Assembly: GCA_020064725.1 (NCBI GenBank)
Contig: JAGTWJ010000007.1
Span: 1,612,001 to 1,676,000 of the forward strand
Origin: Drechslerella dactyloides
Taxonomy: Eukaryota > Ascomycota > Orbiliomycetes > Orbiliales > Orbiliaceae
Direction of reading: 5' to 3'
Length of the DNA stretch: 64,000 nucleotides
Under the pieces are notes generated by a model. The model was not told the origin of the DNA. It searched no databases and saw nothing but the letters and a program-made list of their open reading frames with translations. Of this stretch, positions 1-11,885 are shown piece by piece. The position numbers and the translations under genes are program-made. The first letter of the stretch is position 1; every line of letters begins with the position of its first letter.

Positions 1-1887
1 CGTTTCTATATCAGGTTAGATATTCCAACGACAGCCTTCACAACGAAACAGAGACAAAAGAGTTGCGTCCACACGGCACCAACGGCAACCTTGACGGATT
101 TGAAAAAAAGTGTTTTATTAAAAGAGACGGATGAGGCGAGAACGAAGAGAAGCCGACTTCCACGAAAGCTTTAAAAGCGCCAGAACAACGAAACCGGTGT
201 GCCGAATAATCGGCAAGAAGGCTCAAGAAGGTGAGATTTATGGTAATATATATCAGAACAGCGGTATGCGGATTATATCTGCGCGCACTTTAGACAGATA
301 TAGCGGTTTGATGGGTCTGGAAATGGCCAGTTCGGGCGCCAGAACCGGGGGAATATATACATTTTGGCTCCGCTCTCACTCTCACTCTCGCACGCTTTGG
401 TATGAGAATTCAATTCTACGAGGGGGCCCACTCGAAATGCCCCGTCCGCAGCCCTGGTCTGCCTCTTCCTCGTCATTCCCCCTTCGACGACTGCCTGCCT
501 GGCTTCTCGATCTACGACGGCTGCATCTTAGCGCTACAATGCATCTGCATCTCTCACTTTCCATTCACTCTCGAGCTCGCTCTCCTGGGCCGTTCTGCAA
601 ATCTACTCGTCCGTCATGCAGCTCCGCATACGTGGGGTATTCTCTTACGGCATGGTGTCGACGATAAGGGAAAATAAAATGATACAGATGTTCGTTCGAC
701 AGATATGGGTACGCAAGGGCGAGCCCACTGCCTGCTACCTGACCGACCCCCCGATACATTTCTCGTTTTATCCCGCGCTCTCGGTTCTCTTCTCTTTCTT
801 TTAATTTTTCTGTCTTTGCTTTTCTTTGAATACAAGTCTTGGTTTAATTGTAGGTACGTGTTATTTTCTTTTGATGCCTGCAGTAGCGCTCCCCGGTACT
901 GTACCTCCTTCCTCGCCGGCCGGCCAGCTGACCGGAGCCCATTGCCTGGCCGTCGATCAGCGATTTAGAGGAATTTCAGCATGTTGGGAGGGGGTGGGAG
1001 GGGGCTAGAATGTCTCCAGGAGGAACGCCTAAGTCTCAGCGATGCAATCAATCCAGTCATCCATCCATCCATTCATGCTGTGCGAGCGTAGCTTGCCATT
1101 CAGCTGCACGGCGAATTTTCTTGAATGGAAGTACTGTACATACACGATCTTTCCATTCAAATTGAGGAGGGGGTGGAAGGGGATGAATAGGAAGACCAGG
1201 CATGCGAGCCGGGGATCGGGTCATGCATGTCCAGCTCGCGCTCGATCGCGACAGACAGACAGACAGCCTGTATGCAATGTACATTGCCTTGCACTTGCTT
1301 CCCTCCGCCCGCCATATGTTCCTCGCTTACAGGACAGACAGGACGGCGGCGGCGGATAAGCTGTGGGTGCGGTGCGTTCTTTCCTCGCCTTCCCTTCCCT
1401 TCCCTTCGCTCCCAGTTTTCTCTTTCTTTCCTTTTTTAACTTTTGACTTACAATCGACATGGATGGGACGGTATACGTACCGGTCCTGTCGTTTTTCGCG
1501 GGGGATTTTCTTTTTTTCTTCTTCCTTCTTCCTCACTTTCCATTCAATTCATACTAGCGGACGGCATGTACGAATGTGCGCATGTATGTATGCGAGTACA
1601 TGCACTTTTATCTTTCTACAATGCATGGGGTCGACCCTTGGGATGTACATCTTGTATGGCATGCTTTAAATTTGGGCCGGCCCTTCTTGTCTTGCAAATC
1701 CCGAAAACGGGCCAGCTGGTCAGTCAGTCAGCCAGCCAGCTGCGGGGCGTTGACCGCCGGTTTGCTCTTACGTGCCCACCGAAGCATGCACGAACCAATC
1801 ACCACCGCAGCCCATTCAGCGTCCGGCATGCGTGGCATGGGACCTCTGCTTGGAACTCTGATTCAATCAATCCGAAAGTAACTCTAT

Positions 1888-1905
1888 GTGCGTGCGTGCG
1901 TGCGT
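1888..1905. repeat. (GTGC)n microsatellite
   Basis: About four and a half tandem copies of a GTGC/TGCG tetranucleotide. It is one of several similar tracts in the first 5.5 kb. Confidence 0.85.
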
Positions 1906-2156
1906 CGATGTGATATCGATAATATAATATATGCCGCTCGCTATAATGTCCAACAGATATTTTATTATCAACTGTCGTATCCATTGTATGTACTGCAAGG
2001 TAGCTGGAACACGCCACCGGGTCATATATCACATACAATTTATCCGCCATTTGCAAACCGCTAGCACGTATGGATATAGCGTATAACGCGAACCATGGAT
2101 CCGAGGGCGAGTCCCCAGACACCATGCTGTCACTGGGTTTGATTATAGGGTCCCAA

Positions 2157-2290
2157 CCAGCCTGCCTGCCTGTCCGCCCGCTTGCTTGCTAGCTGCTTCT
2201 CCGCTGCGGAGGAACGCTAAGATAGCCGGGCGGACAGGCGAGCGAGCGAGCGAGCTAACTCTCAAACCAACGAGCTAGCTGGCAGGCTGG
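2157..2290. repeat. Nested inverted repeats
   Basis: Three sets of complementary arms are nested. The outer arms are 10 bp (2157-2166 with 2281-2290). The middle arms are 13 bp (2168-2180 with 2227-2239). The inner set is a 6-bp stem around a single base at 2199-2211. The segment between the middle and outer right arms is a (GCGA)n run. The function is unknown; it could extrude as a cruciform. Confidence 0.7.
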
Positions 2291-2691
2291 GTCTACCTGT
2301 CGACCTAGTGTAATAAAAGGTCCCTAGCGGCTGCTGTCAGCTAGTCGGGGCGCGGGTCAGGGCGGCGCAGGACGAGAAAAGAAAGGGTGCAAGTGAGGGG
2401 CGAGAATTAGCGGCACGAGAGAGGAAGGAATTACGTCGTACGGTCATGTTTCGGACAGGCCAGCCAGATCCAGCGAGCAGGAAGGAAAGAAGGGTCCCAT
2501 GCCCGGCCGGCCGTGGCGACTGGCACCCTTGGCTGCCGGCCGCAACTCGGCATGGGTCAGCTTGAGTTTTTAATTACATTATTCCGTTTCGAATATTTCT
2601 CAACCTCCACACCACCTTCTTCAGCGCGCATCACGGGTGAATTGATTGAATACGAACAGCTTGCGCTTGCGAGCTAGCTAGCTCCGCCAAT

Positions 2692-2715
2692 GAAATAAAA
2701 TAAAATAAAATAAAA
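2692..2715. repeat. (AAAAT)n microsatellite
   Basis: Nearly five tandem copies of a five-base A-rich unit in intergenic DNA. Confidence 0.85.
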
Positions 2716-3877
2716 GAGGGTACATCGTATGCACCCCGTCCAACAGGCTCGTTTGTCTCGAGTGGGCGGAAATATTCGCTGTTGGATGGCGCTGCTCGAA
2801 TGTAACAGCATGCACCGTGCATTGCATATTGCCGCCTGTAGATTTTGAAATTTTCCTCGGATTGATATTCTCAACTGAAGCTTTTCGAGGTGCAATCACC
2901 CCCAACGTAGCCATCCAACTTGCGCGCGGCCGGCTCCCTTGCGTCGGGCTCTCTCTCTCTCTCTTTCAAACCGAAGAAAACCGAGCTAGCGAGCAGCTCG
3001 AGCTCTTTGGTTTTTCGGCCGCGCAAGTGACCTCCGGCGAATCAAAACGGGTATCTGCGATGCACATCCAACACCCATGGACAGGCGCACACGCCGTCGG
3101 CGTTATAATCTTCCTAATCCATCCGATTCCTTGCAGCGCGAAGAATCTGGGACGGATAGGCAATCAATCCATCCATCGTTTTGAAATCGATCGAATGCAG
3201 GCAATCTCATTCCAAGTTGCTTTTTAAAGAAATCCTTCCAGGGGTATACGGATCGGATTGATCGGATTGGGAGTCAGATGGGCCACGAAAACCGCAGATG
3301 AAGGGCTCCGGCCGGCGAGCTAGAGAGCGGGAATTTACGAACATCTTCTCGTTTTTGTATTTCTTTCTTCCTCTTCTTAATCGCCGCGCCTCCACTCGCA
3401 TAACGCTAGCTCGTCGACAATGTTGGAAAAACCGAGCTTGCGGCATCCGATTGGGACGGACAGGAGCAATCCAACATTCGTCCCGTCCACCATGACGCCG
3501 GACGGCATAATCCTGAGATTTGCAATTCGCGCTTGTTCGAGGCTAGGTGCATAGCTGGAATGGCCGCACTCTCCTGCGAGATTCGATTGTCGACCGCCGC
3601 CAGCCGTACGGAGCTGAATTCGGTGGGACAGAAGGAGCGAGCCGCTCGAGTCTAGAACGTCGGAGACGGGGACCCACCCCCTGCCATCCATGCGGACATG
3701 TAGCAGCAGCAGCACCAGGCTGATGGAATTGGGGGTGCGGTCCCGTGGTTCCAAGACATACGAGAACAGAAGATCTAAGCACCGATCTCACAGCCGCGTA
3801 TCAGCTTGCTGCGCTTTGATAGCGGTTGCCGTCCGGGAGCTACATCATACAACGTTATCGTCTAGTTCCCATGCATC

Positions 3878-3903
3878 GAAGGGAAGGGAAGGGAAGGGAA
3901 GGG
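3878..3903. repeat. (GGGAA)n microsatellite
   Basis: About five tandem copies of a purine-only pentanucleotide in intergenic DNA. Confidence 0.85.
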
Positions 3904-5062
3904 TGTGCACGCTGGAATTCGAATGGCTCCGCTGGCCGTCCATCCGTCCGTGTGGAGCCAGCCAGCCTGCCTGCCAGCCGGCCTGGAAAATTCCTTGATT
4001 GACAGGACAGCATGCAATGCGAGGCGAGACAGGGCGCGCAATGAGGCAGCAATGGACGAGTGAATGGATGGATGGTCGTCAATATGCGACGCGAGATTGC
4101 CCTATCGCCTCCTGCGTCTGCTAACCCAAGCTGACTTTAAAAGTCGGACTCTGGGACTTCACGTTGATCAGAAGACGCATTTCTGTTACATATGCACATA
4201 CCTCGCGTAGATTGTGGAATTCTCGAACTGTTGGAAGGAGGCGGCAATTAATCATCGTCGAGATTGCCCAGAAAATAAAAACTGCCTCCTTGCTTCGAGT
4301 GGAGCGCGGGCTGCGGTCGACTCAGCTAGTCTTTTGTCTCGGGATGCTCTGGCGGTCAGCAGTTCGAAATCGAATCCGTTGCATTTTCCGGCTGGCGCAA
4401 TCGGCCATCTTCCCTTTTTCGTCGCGCAAACTCGCGCGCTGGCTGAAAGCGGCAGCAATCCATCTTGCACCTGCTCGCTTAGCCCGCCAGTTAGCGTCTC
4501 CGCGAGAGCTCTCGTCGCGTCGCACAAAGAAAGATCGCTCGAGGTACTGGTACCTTGGCCTACCTGGAGGTCTTGGATGAACGAACTGAGTTTCAGACGT
4601 TCGAAAATGCAAAATGCAGGCTAGCTGGCCGAATGGAAATTCACTGCAGCCAAGATGCAGTGCGTCCACATTCACCGCGCGCGCGGGCTGGTCCGACGTT
4701 TGATTGGCAATATATCGACAACCCAAAAAATGACAAGCAAGGTTGCATGGCTAGCGGTGAATCCAACTGCATATGAAGCATTTCGACAAACTTCGAACAC
4801 CACCACTGCAGTCGTCCCGGCTCCAGCTCCGCGGCAGGTAGATTTTAATTTATCGCTCCCTCCACACCCACATTGTCTCACGCACACACCCTCCCCAGAT
4901 GAACAGACGGGTCTCGGCTCGGTCAGATCCTTCCTTTCGCTGGCGAGCTCGTTTGCAAACTTAGGCGAAAGCAGGCAATCTGACCAGCGTGGGCGTCGAG
5001 AAGCCCAAACTGCGTCTCATCGGATGGTAACATCAAGTTTGCATGTTTCGGAAGTCGGGGCG

Positions 5063-5126
5063 ATACATATACATATACATATGCGTATACATATGCGTAT
5101 ACATATGCGTATACATATACATATAC
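5063..5126. repeat. 12-bp minisatellite with CATATA flanks
   Basis: Three perfect copies of a 12-bp unit (CATATGCGTATA) occupy 5078-5113. On both sides they run into CATATA hexamer repeats. The array probably grew by slippage from the hexamer after a GCG change. It lies in non-coding DNA. Confidence 0.9.
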
Positions 5127-5394
5127 GCCCATTGCGCGCGCATGAATAGCACCCGAAATCTCGGGCAATCGATCACACCCACAGGATCGAGTCGAGTCAA
5201 GTCAAGTCTTCGATGTCCCTAACCTGTGCATGAATAGAAAAATCCATTCATTTCCCCCGTCGCCTAGCGCGGAATACGAAGCAGACGCAAGGAAGGCGAT
5301 ATGCAATTAAAGGTCATCTGCGAGCAGCGCTGCTAGCTGTCTTTGGCGAGGTTTTAAACTATTAATAATAATATTGCAAGTTTGCAATCCTGCT

Positions 5395-5419
5395 CGTGCG
5401 TGCGTGCGTGCGTGCGTGC
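5395..5419. repeat. (CGTG)n microsatellite
   Basis: About six tandem tetranucleotide copies in intergenic DNA. Confidence 0.85.
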
Positions 5420-5458
5420 TCTTGCAGCGGGTGCAGCAGCAGCTTATTTCGACGATAA

Positions 5459-5480
5459 AGTCTGTCTGTCTGTCTGTCTG
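5459..5480. repeat. (TCTG)n microsatellite
   Basis: Five tandem TCTG copies in intergenic DNA, about 40 bases after the (CGTG)n tract. Confidence 0.85.
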
Positions 5481-8400
5481 CATGCGGGTCTCGTCGGGAC
5501 CTTCCCCGGCCCTTGCCTGACGTAAGTCTGAGCCGTCTTTTCGAGTGAGTTAGCCCTTTTCGCTCGTTCGTGACGTGAACGAACGAAAAGAAAGTTCCAA
5601 GGATTAATAAAGTAACTACCGTGCAATCGGACAACGTGCCTTGAACCCTCTTGCAGCCAATGCTCTCCGAACACTCATGACTGCAGTTGCAGCGTGACCC
5701 ACTTTTCGAAGTTCAAACCCTTTCGTTTCGTCCCTTCGCATCATTTGCATATCTTCTTCCTTTTCTTCTTTTATTTTGCCCCAAAGTGTCGGTGTATAGA
5801 ATACTTTACCTCCAGGTTTTCTCGAGCTGAGGTGTTAGGCAATTTAGTGTATTTCAGATTTCGAGTTAGCGTGCATTCCAGAGCCCATCACGAGATGGCC
5901 CGAGCACTTTTATGAATTCAGTTTCCAACTCTTGGCGGGTTTCCCGCCCGTATCGTAACGTTGAGCTCAGCGGAGGTGCAGGTTGCATTCACTCAGTCGA
6001 GTTTAACGAAAGATTGCAGCTTCGCCAATTGGAGGGACGGAACACTCCTGCGAGGCGGAATGCAAATGGTGGTCTCCGAACAGCATTCCTCATGCAAGTG
6101 CTGTCTCCACTTTTTTTTCCTTTCTTTGTAATTTTCTTTTCTTTCTCTTCCATGATTATTACCGCCCGATCGCAAGCAAGCCTTGAGACATTGTGCGTCT
6201 AGACGGGACTCTTCGGTCATTTTCGGTCGTCGCGCGTGTGACTTGTCGCTTTGTATATACTTTGCGGGTGAGCAGTATTGGGTGCGATGCATATATTCGG
6301 GACGAATTCGTCTCGAATTCTATCACTTGTGGGATACATGCACGCGAGTTTAGGACGCGGGTCATTGAACGGCGAGTAGACTGCCAGTCCGGACTTTTAT
6401 CAAAGTCTCTCTCTTTCCTGCCGATCATGTGGCCAAGGGAAACCTAAAGAGAGGGATGAATGGCACGCGAGAGACGGGGAAGGCGGAGAGAGGACCCAAG
6501 ATGTATCCATGTCGATCGAGGAATGTCGGAATGGCAAAGTCTGCATGTCGCTGATAGCTGTCAATGCCGCCCCAGATAACCTGAGCCGAAGCGAGATACG
6601 CGTCGGTTTTGACGTTGACGGGCTGTGTGGAGTCGAGTTTTTTTGGGCCAGCTATCATTTGCTCTGGCTGACGGAATCTCCGTCCGTCCCGCACAAAACA
6701 AAAACCTGTCTTTGCTTTGGGCATGACGGGTGCGGTGCATACGCCATGTGCCCGCGGGGCGGAAAAGGCTGTAACACGAAGCGTGGGTGGTGGGTTCCAT
6801 GGACGTTTACCTGGGAGCGAGACCGTCGGTTTTGGGCTCTCGGTACGGCCTGCTATAGCGCACCGCAAAAACGTTATTATATCGCTTGCCATTATCCACT
6901 CTCGGGACACGGGTGGATATTCGATGTTTTCAAGGACTGGCGGTCTGGGTTCACGGGACGAATGCCCTTCCACCGACACCTATCTCGACCAAATTTTTCT
7001 TTAATGAGACTCCACTCGATCGATCGATCTCGCCAGCGAAGAGTCGACGAGAACATCGAAAATATACCAAATCCTCTCTTTCACAAAGCATTCCTTTGGT
7101 GGCTGCAAGCCACTGACGATCGGGGAGTGCCTTCTCGCAGACGCACGGATTGCAACGGACGGTACTTGTGCGAGAAGTCACTTTGGGGGATGACGCCTCA
7201 ATCGATCGAAGATGATCATAAGACCTGAGCTGATATCAAAAATCACTGCGCCCTTGCTGAGTTTTTTGATAAAATGTCCCAAAACATCAGATTTGTGATT
7301 CAGAGAATAGAGTTCGTGTTCTCTTTGAGAAAGTCCTGAGGCATTTCGACCCTTCCAGGCTTTGTGAAGCCTCCTCGATTCGCGTCGCTCGGGCTATGAT
7401 TGGATGCCCGGTCGTGCTTTTCGAACGCTTCGTCTCCAGTTGGACGCGAGGGGAGGGGGCTCAGCTTGGAGCGAACGGCCTGCCGTCCTGTGTCGGCTTT
7501 TGGGAGATTCTGGGCCTGTCCCGATCCCGCGCATTCCATTCCCAGGCTGCCCTTTCAGGGTGGGGGGAGTACCGCGGCCCAGAAATCCTACTAGTCTGAG
7601 ATCAACATCCCTGCGAGGAGTGTTTAGTGTTTCTCGTGAAGTCCTCTCCTGGGCTTGGCTTGCTTTTCTTCCCTCGCTTGCTTGAGAGTTGGACTCGCCT
7701 TGGGTAGCGCCAGCGCCATGATGGCCTGTGATTTGATCCTGGGGGTGTGCGCCAGCGGGGAAGGCTATCGATCAGCCTCGCTTTCGGGATGTCTGGCTAG
7801 AGCGATGTTAGCTCGAATTTGCGGACGAAGATGGACGGTGCGTCTTTGGAACGATGGCGTGGGCTCGATTAGATGAGTCTAAGACTCACTTTTGTTTTGA
7901 AGCCAGAGAGATCGGGCTCGTTCAGATCAGATTTCGGACAGTTAAAAGGAAGCGCAGGCGCAAATTGCACAGGCTTCAGGAATCGACTTGACAGCGCGTC
8001 GCTTAACCAGAATTCAGAATTCAGCTTTCCCTGGCTTAAGGCTTCCTTCTGCCTGCCACCTCTTTCGTTTTCAGTTAGCTCGAGCCTGCCCTTGCCTTTG
8101 GTCGCACGGAGGGAGGTATTAGTTGGGGTGGTATCGCCTGTCCCGAGGATTCATTCGACTTTTGTAGCAGTGACGGCGGAGCAGGTCGTAACCAAGTATA
8201 TCGTACGCACGTACGTACCGCTGACCTTTGTGCATTTTTGCATGCCTGCCTGCAGTCGAGAATCTGCCAACAGCGAACGTGCTCAAAAGAGGCCGAGATC
8301 GAGACCAAGACCAACCTGTCCCTCTTCCTCCACCACCACCGTTACCTCTTCAGAAAAGAAAGCCCGGCGTCGCCCTTTCTCGCCGCCCGTCGCCTCGCAG

Positions 8401-8532
8401 CTGAAGCAGGCCCGATTCCACCTCCTTGCCCGTCGACCCAGCTCTGACGGCCGAACTTCCCTCCGGCCGGGTCCTCTGAGGGCCTTCCCTCCCAGCTTTA
8501 CTTTTTTTTATCCTTCGAGACCCAGAAGAGAA

Positions 8533-8539
8533 TATAAAA
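8533..8539 (+). promoter_or_regulatory. TATA box of the RBR ligase gene
   Basis: A TATAAAA motif lies 155 bases upstream of the chosen ATG at 8695. It follows a pyrimidine-rich stretch. The spacing suits a core promoter with a leader of roughly 100 bases. Confidence 0.5.
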
Positions 8540-8694
8540 CAGCGTACTAGTGCCACCGGCGGACGTCTGGTGGATCTCAGGTTACTCAGATCGCGCAGTT
8601 CAGATTGCCTGTGCTCGTATTGTATCCCCGCCCGGCTCTCGTCCTCCCATCTCGTCTGCACTTGTACCACCACGGCCAGCGCGAGCGAGCAAAC

Positions 8695-11268
8695 ATGTCG
8701 TACCTCTACTCCAGTCCCGGAGCCACGAGCAGCAGCAGCAGCCATGCCCACCGGCTGGGGAGACAGCCCGATCCCAAGGAGCTGGACAGCCAGCTCTTCA
8801 CGGAGGAGGTGCTGGCCCACGCCATCTCCATGGAGGTCCTTGGGGAGACCGCGGACGAGCTGACGTCCAGCCCGCCGTCGCAGTACACCGTGCACTTCCA
8901 AGATGTGTTGAACGAGCTGATTGCCATCGCGTTCATGCGCGCCCGCCTCGAAGCCCGCCCCAGCACCGCCAGCTCGAGCGTCTGCGGCGGCATGGCCCTG
9001 TCCGTCATCTCGGACGACGAGCTCGAGCTTGCGCTAGAAGTCGGCAGCTCGTCCAAGAGGAACACCCAAGACACCATGCTCACCATCCCTCCCGTGATCG
9101 AGGCCGAGGTGCAGCCCGCACCCGCACCCGAGCCAGAAGCTGAAGCCGCAGCCGAAGCCGAGACTGAGATTGAGGTACTTCCCCAGATCCAGACGGGGAC
9201 GCTCAGTCCCGAGCTCGAGGCCCAACTTCGGCCCGACACCGCTGGCGGTCTGCTCGAGGAGAATGCCACGGACGCCCACTCCGAAGGCCACCAAGACGCC
9301 GACGGCCAGTCCATTGAATTTGAGACCGACTCGGACGAGGACAGCCTCGCCGGCTACTCAACCGAGGAAGACCAGACCACTTACTACGCCCGCGCGAGGC
9401 GATACCGCTCCAAGCGGCAGAAAGTCAGACGTGCGATCCGCGCCGTCAAACAGGCGCCCTCCCGAGCTTCCGCATCGATCAAGAGAGCCATCTTGGGAGA
9501 GGAACGCTGGAGCGACTCTCCGTACTTTCTCCACGACGAGTACCTGGAAAACGCCCGCACCAAGGGCATCGTCGAGAGGATGAGGTTTGAGCTCCCGCCT
9601 CCAGACCTGTCCACCTTCACAGGGAGGCTCTTCGCCAGAGCGCGCGAGCCATACTTCAGAAGCCCCGGCACCGCCAAGAGGTAAGTCGCATAGTTAGTTT
9701 CCTTTCATTGATATCTCCTCGCCATGGATTGGTTCAACCGTACTGACTCTTGGATTGTCGCATGTGCAGGGAGTGCGTCGCGTGCGCGGACATGTTCAGC
9801 GTGAGGGAGGTCGTCTCGTTGATGTGCGGGCACAAGTACTGCGAAGGGTGCATGAAGACGATGGTCATGTATGCCTCCCAGCAGGAAGGCACCATGCCGC
9901 CGAAATGCTGCAACACAAACATCCAGCCGGGCGTCATCAGACGCGTGCTCAAAACCGAGGAGGACAAGATCGAGTTCTCCCGCAAAGTTATCGAGTACGA
10001 CACGGCGATCGAAAAGCGGCTGTTTTGCCCGAAGCGTAAATGCGGGGCCTTCATCCCGTACCACCCGCGCAAGGATCAGGCTTCACCCCTGATCGGGACC
10101 TGTCAGAACTGCGGCACGAAAGCCTGCCGCATCTGCAAGGAGAAGGCGCACAAGACGACCGAAGACTGCCCCGAGGTATGCCCCCTCCCTCCTATATATA
10201 TATATTCAGTCGACAACACAATATTGACCCAAAATACCGCAGGACACCGGCCTCACCGCCATCATCGAGCTCAGCAAGGACACCGGCTGGAAGCGATGCT
10301 ACCGCTGCCGCGCCATGATCGAGCTCAATCTCGGCTGCAACCACATGACCTGCCGCTGCGGCGCCGAGTTCTGCTACGTCTGCGCCAGCCCCTGGTCCGC
10401 AGAATACGGCTGCCCGAGCGGCTGCTCGCAGACCGACGACGACATGGTCGCCGCCATGGCCGACGATATCGCCGAGGCCGCTGGTATCGTCGACGACCCG
10501 GCCGACACCGCCAACCGCATGGAGCAGGAAGCCGAGGCCAAACGACTCATAGAGCAACGCCTGAGACGAACCCAGGAGGACCTGGTCATGAAAGCCCTCC
10601 TGAGAACGCAGAAAGCAGAGCTGCAGATGTTCCTACGGTATTACGAAAACGTCCAGTTCAAACTGAAACAGCGGCACTACGAAGAGATGACGGACCTGCA
10701 ACTCGAACACGTAGGCCAGTCCCTCGCGCACAACGGCGAGCTGGAAGACCGCACGATCGAGTGCTCGTACGCCGCCAGATCCGCGGAAGCAGAGTACTGT
10801 CGCAAGCACGGTGTCTCCGCCGCCGAGGCCGCATCAGAAGAAGGCGAGCACGCCGAGGAAATCGCTGCGCTAAACTCGCAGTTCCGCGAGGAGATGCTGA
10901 TGATGAAGAAGCGGTGGGACGGCGAGCAGGCCATCATGTGCGTTCGCCACTCTCGCGCCCGCGACAACATGCGTTCGATACATAAGATCGAGCAGCATCT
11001 TACCGACGCGGAGCTCCTCGAGCGCAAGGTTACCTTCATCACCGAGCAGCGCCATGTGCTCGCACGCATGGTCGAGCTGAGGACAGCTTTCACCGGCCAG
11101 ACCTACGTGTCCGCCAAGGCCCTGTACGATAATATCGTTTCGAAGGATGAAGATGACCCGGGCCTGGATGAGAAGCTGCTCGAGATTGCGATTGCCGACG
11201 GTCTGATCGAGCCGCTTCCGAGCGAGGCGGCCAGGTATCAATCCACCGGGTTCATGTCACCCTACTGA
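8695..11268 (+). CDS. RBR-type E3 ubiquitin ligase (RING1-IBR-Rcat)
   Basis: Predicted exons are 8695-9680, 9770-10175 and 10243-11268, giving 805 residues. The frame is open upstream to 8605, but the first good ATG (AAACATG) is at 8695. Residues 1-328 are a Ser/Glu/Asp-rich and then basic N-terminus with no domain I recognise. RING1 starts at about residue 331 (CVAC, then CGHKYC). The IBR follows (CPKRKCG, CQNCG, CRICK). The Rcat domain starts at CYRC (483-486) and carries the GCNHMTC signature, where Cys496 is the expected thioester cysteine by analogy with HHARI. The C-terminal 280 residues are charged and probably coiled coil. RBR ligases take ubiquitin from an E2 onto the Rcat cysteine and then pass it to a substrate. 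Class assignment is secure; the substrate is unknown. Intron 2 contains a short TA repeat. Confidence 0.92.
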
Positions 11269-11885
11269 TCTTTTCCCATATGTTTACCGCATAGTTTTGT
11301 ATATACCAGGGCGCTGGGCGTTCGCGGTGTTCTCTCGCCGAACGAATACTTCACTTCATATTTCTTTTGTCATCTTGGCGCAGTTTGCATTGAGTATCTT
11401 GTATTTATCATTGGCATGTCGGTTAGCTATAGCTGTCCTTAACTAAGTACTTGAGTAGATATTTGGGTGTCGAATTATCAACGTGGTTCGCTTGAACTGC
11501 TCATCACAAAGATGTTGCAATTGCGTCATTGATCGCTTGATTGTAGACTTGTCGTCAGTGCACGAATCGGGGCGCTTCATTGCACATGCATGCACATAAA
11601 CGGGATGACAGGAGCCCGCGTGTACCTGGTTTGCACTTCGCGCTATCACAGTTTAACCATTCTCGTCATCGCATCCGACTTCCCTTTGATAAACGGATTG
11701 TTGCATTCCACGCCCACAACACTAGTCGGACAAGAAGTTACATCGACGGCATGATAGTCTAATCTTCAATTGCCGACTTGAAGTCAATCACTCCTCCTCC
11801 CGTTTTCGTTCTTGCTGCGCCAACTGAACGCTCAATCAAGCTGTACCCAACGAGCTATCGCGATATGACGAATTCATGATGCGAT
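11269..11885. other. Intergenic region, RBR ligase to carrier
   Basis: This holds the 3' end of the RBR ligase transcript and the promoter of the carrier gene. I see no further gene and no clear regulatory motif. Confidence 0.6.

Larger units (their letters stand above)
1..8532. other. Gene-poor, microsatellite-rich region
   Basis: No convincing gene is visible in about 8.5 kb on either strand. Open frames are short, overlap on both strands and resemble no family I recognise; the longest is a 239-codon frame at 6509-7228. The stretch is dense in short tetranucleotide runs such as GTGC, GCGA, TCTG, GGGAA and GCTAGCTA. The last few hundred bases are pyrimidine-rich and probably form the promoter and leader of the RBR ligase gene that follows. 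Confidence 0.6.

Noticed and set aside
6509..7228. 239-codon ATG-started open frame in the first gene-poor region
   Set aside because: It overlaps a 184-codon frame on the other strand, has no recognisable motif and random-looking composition with many Cys and Trp. No splice partner is evident.
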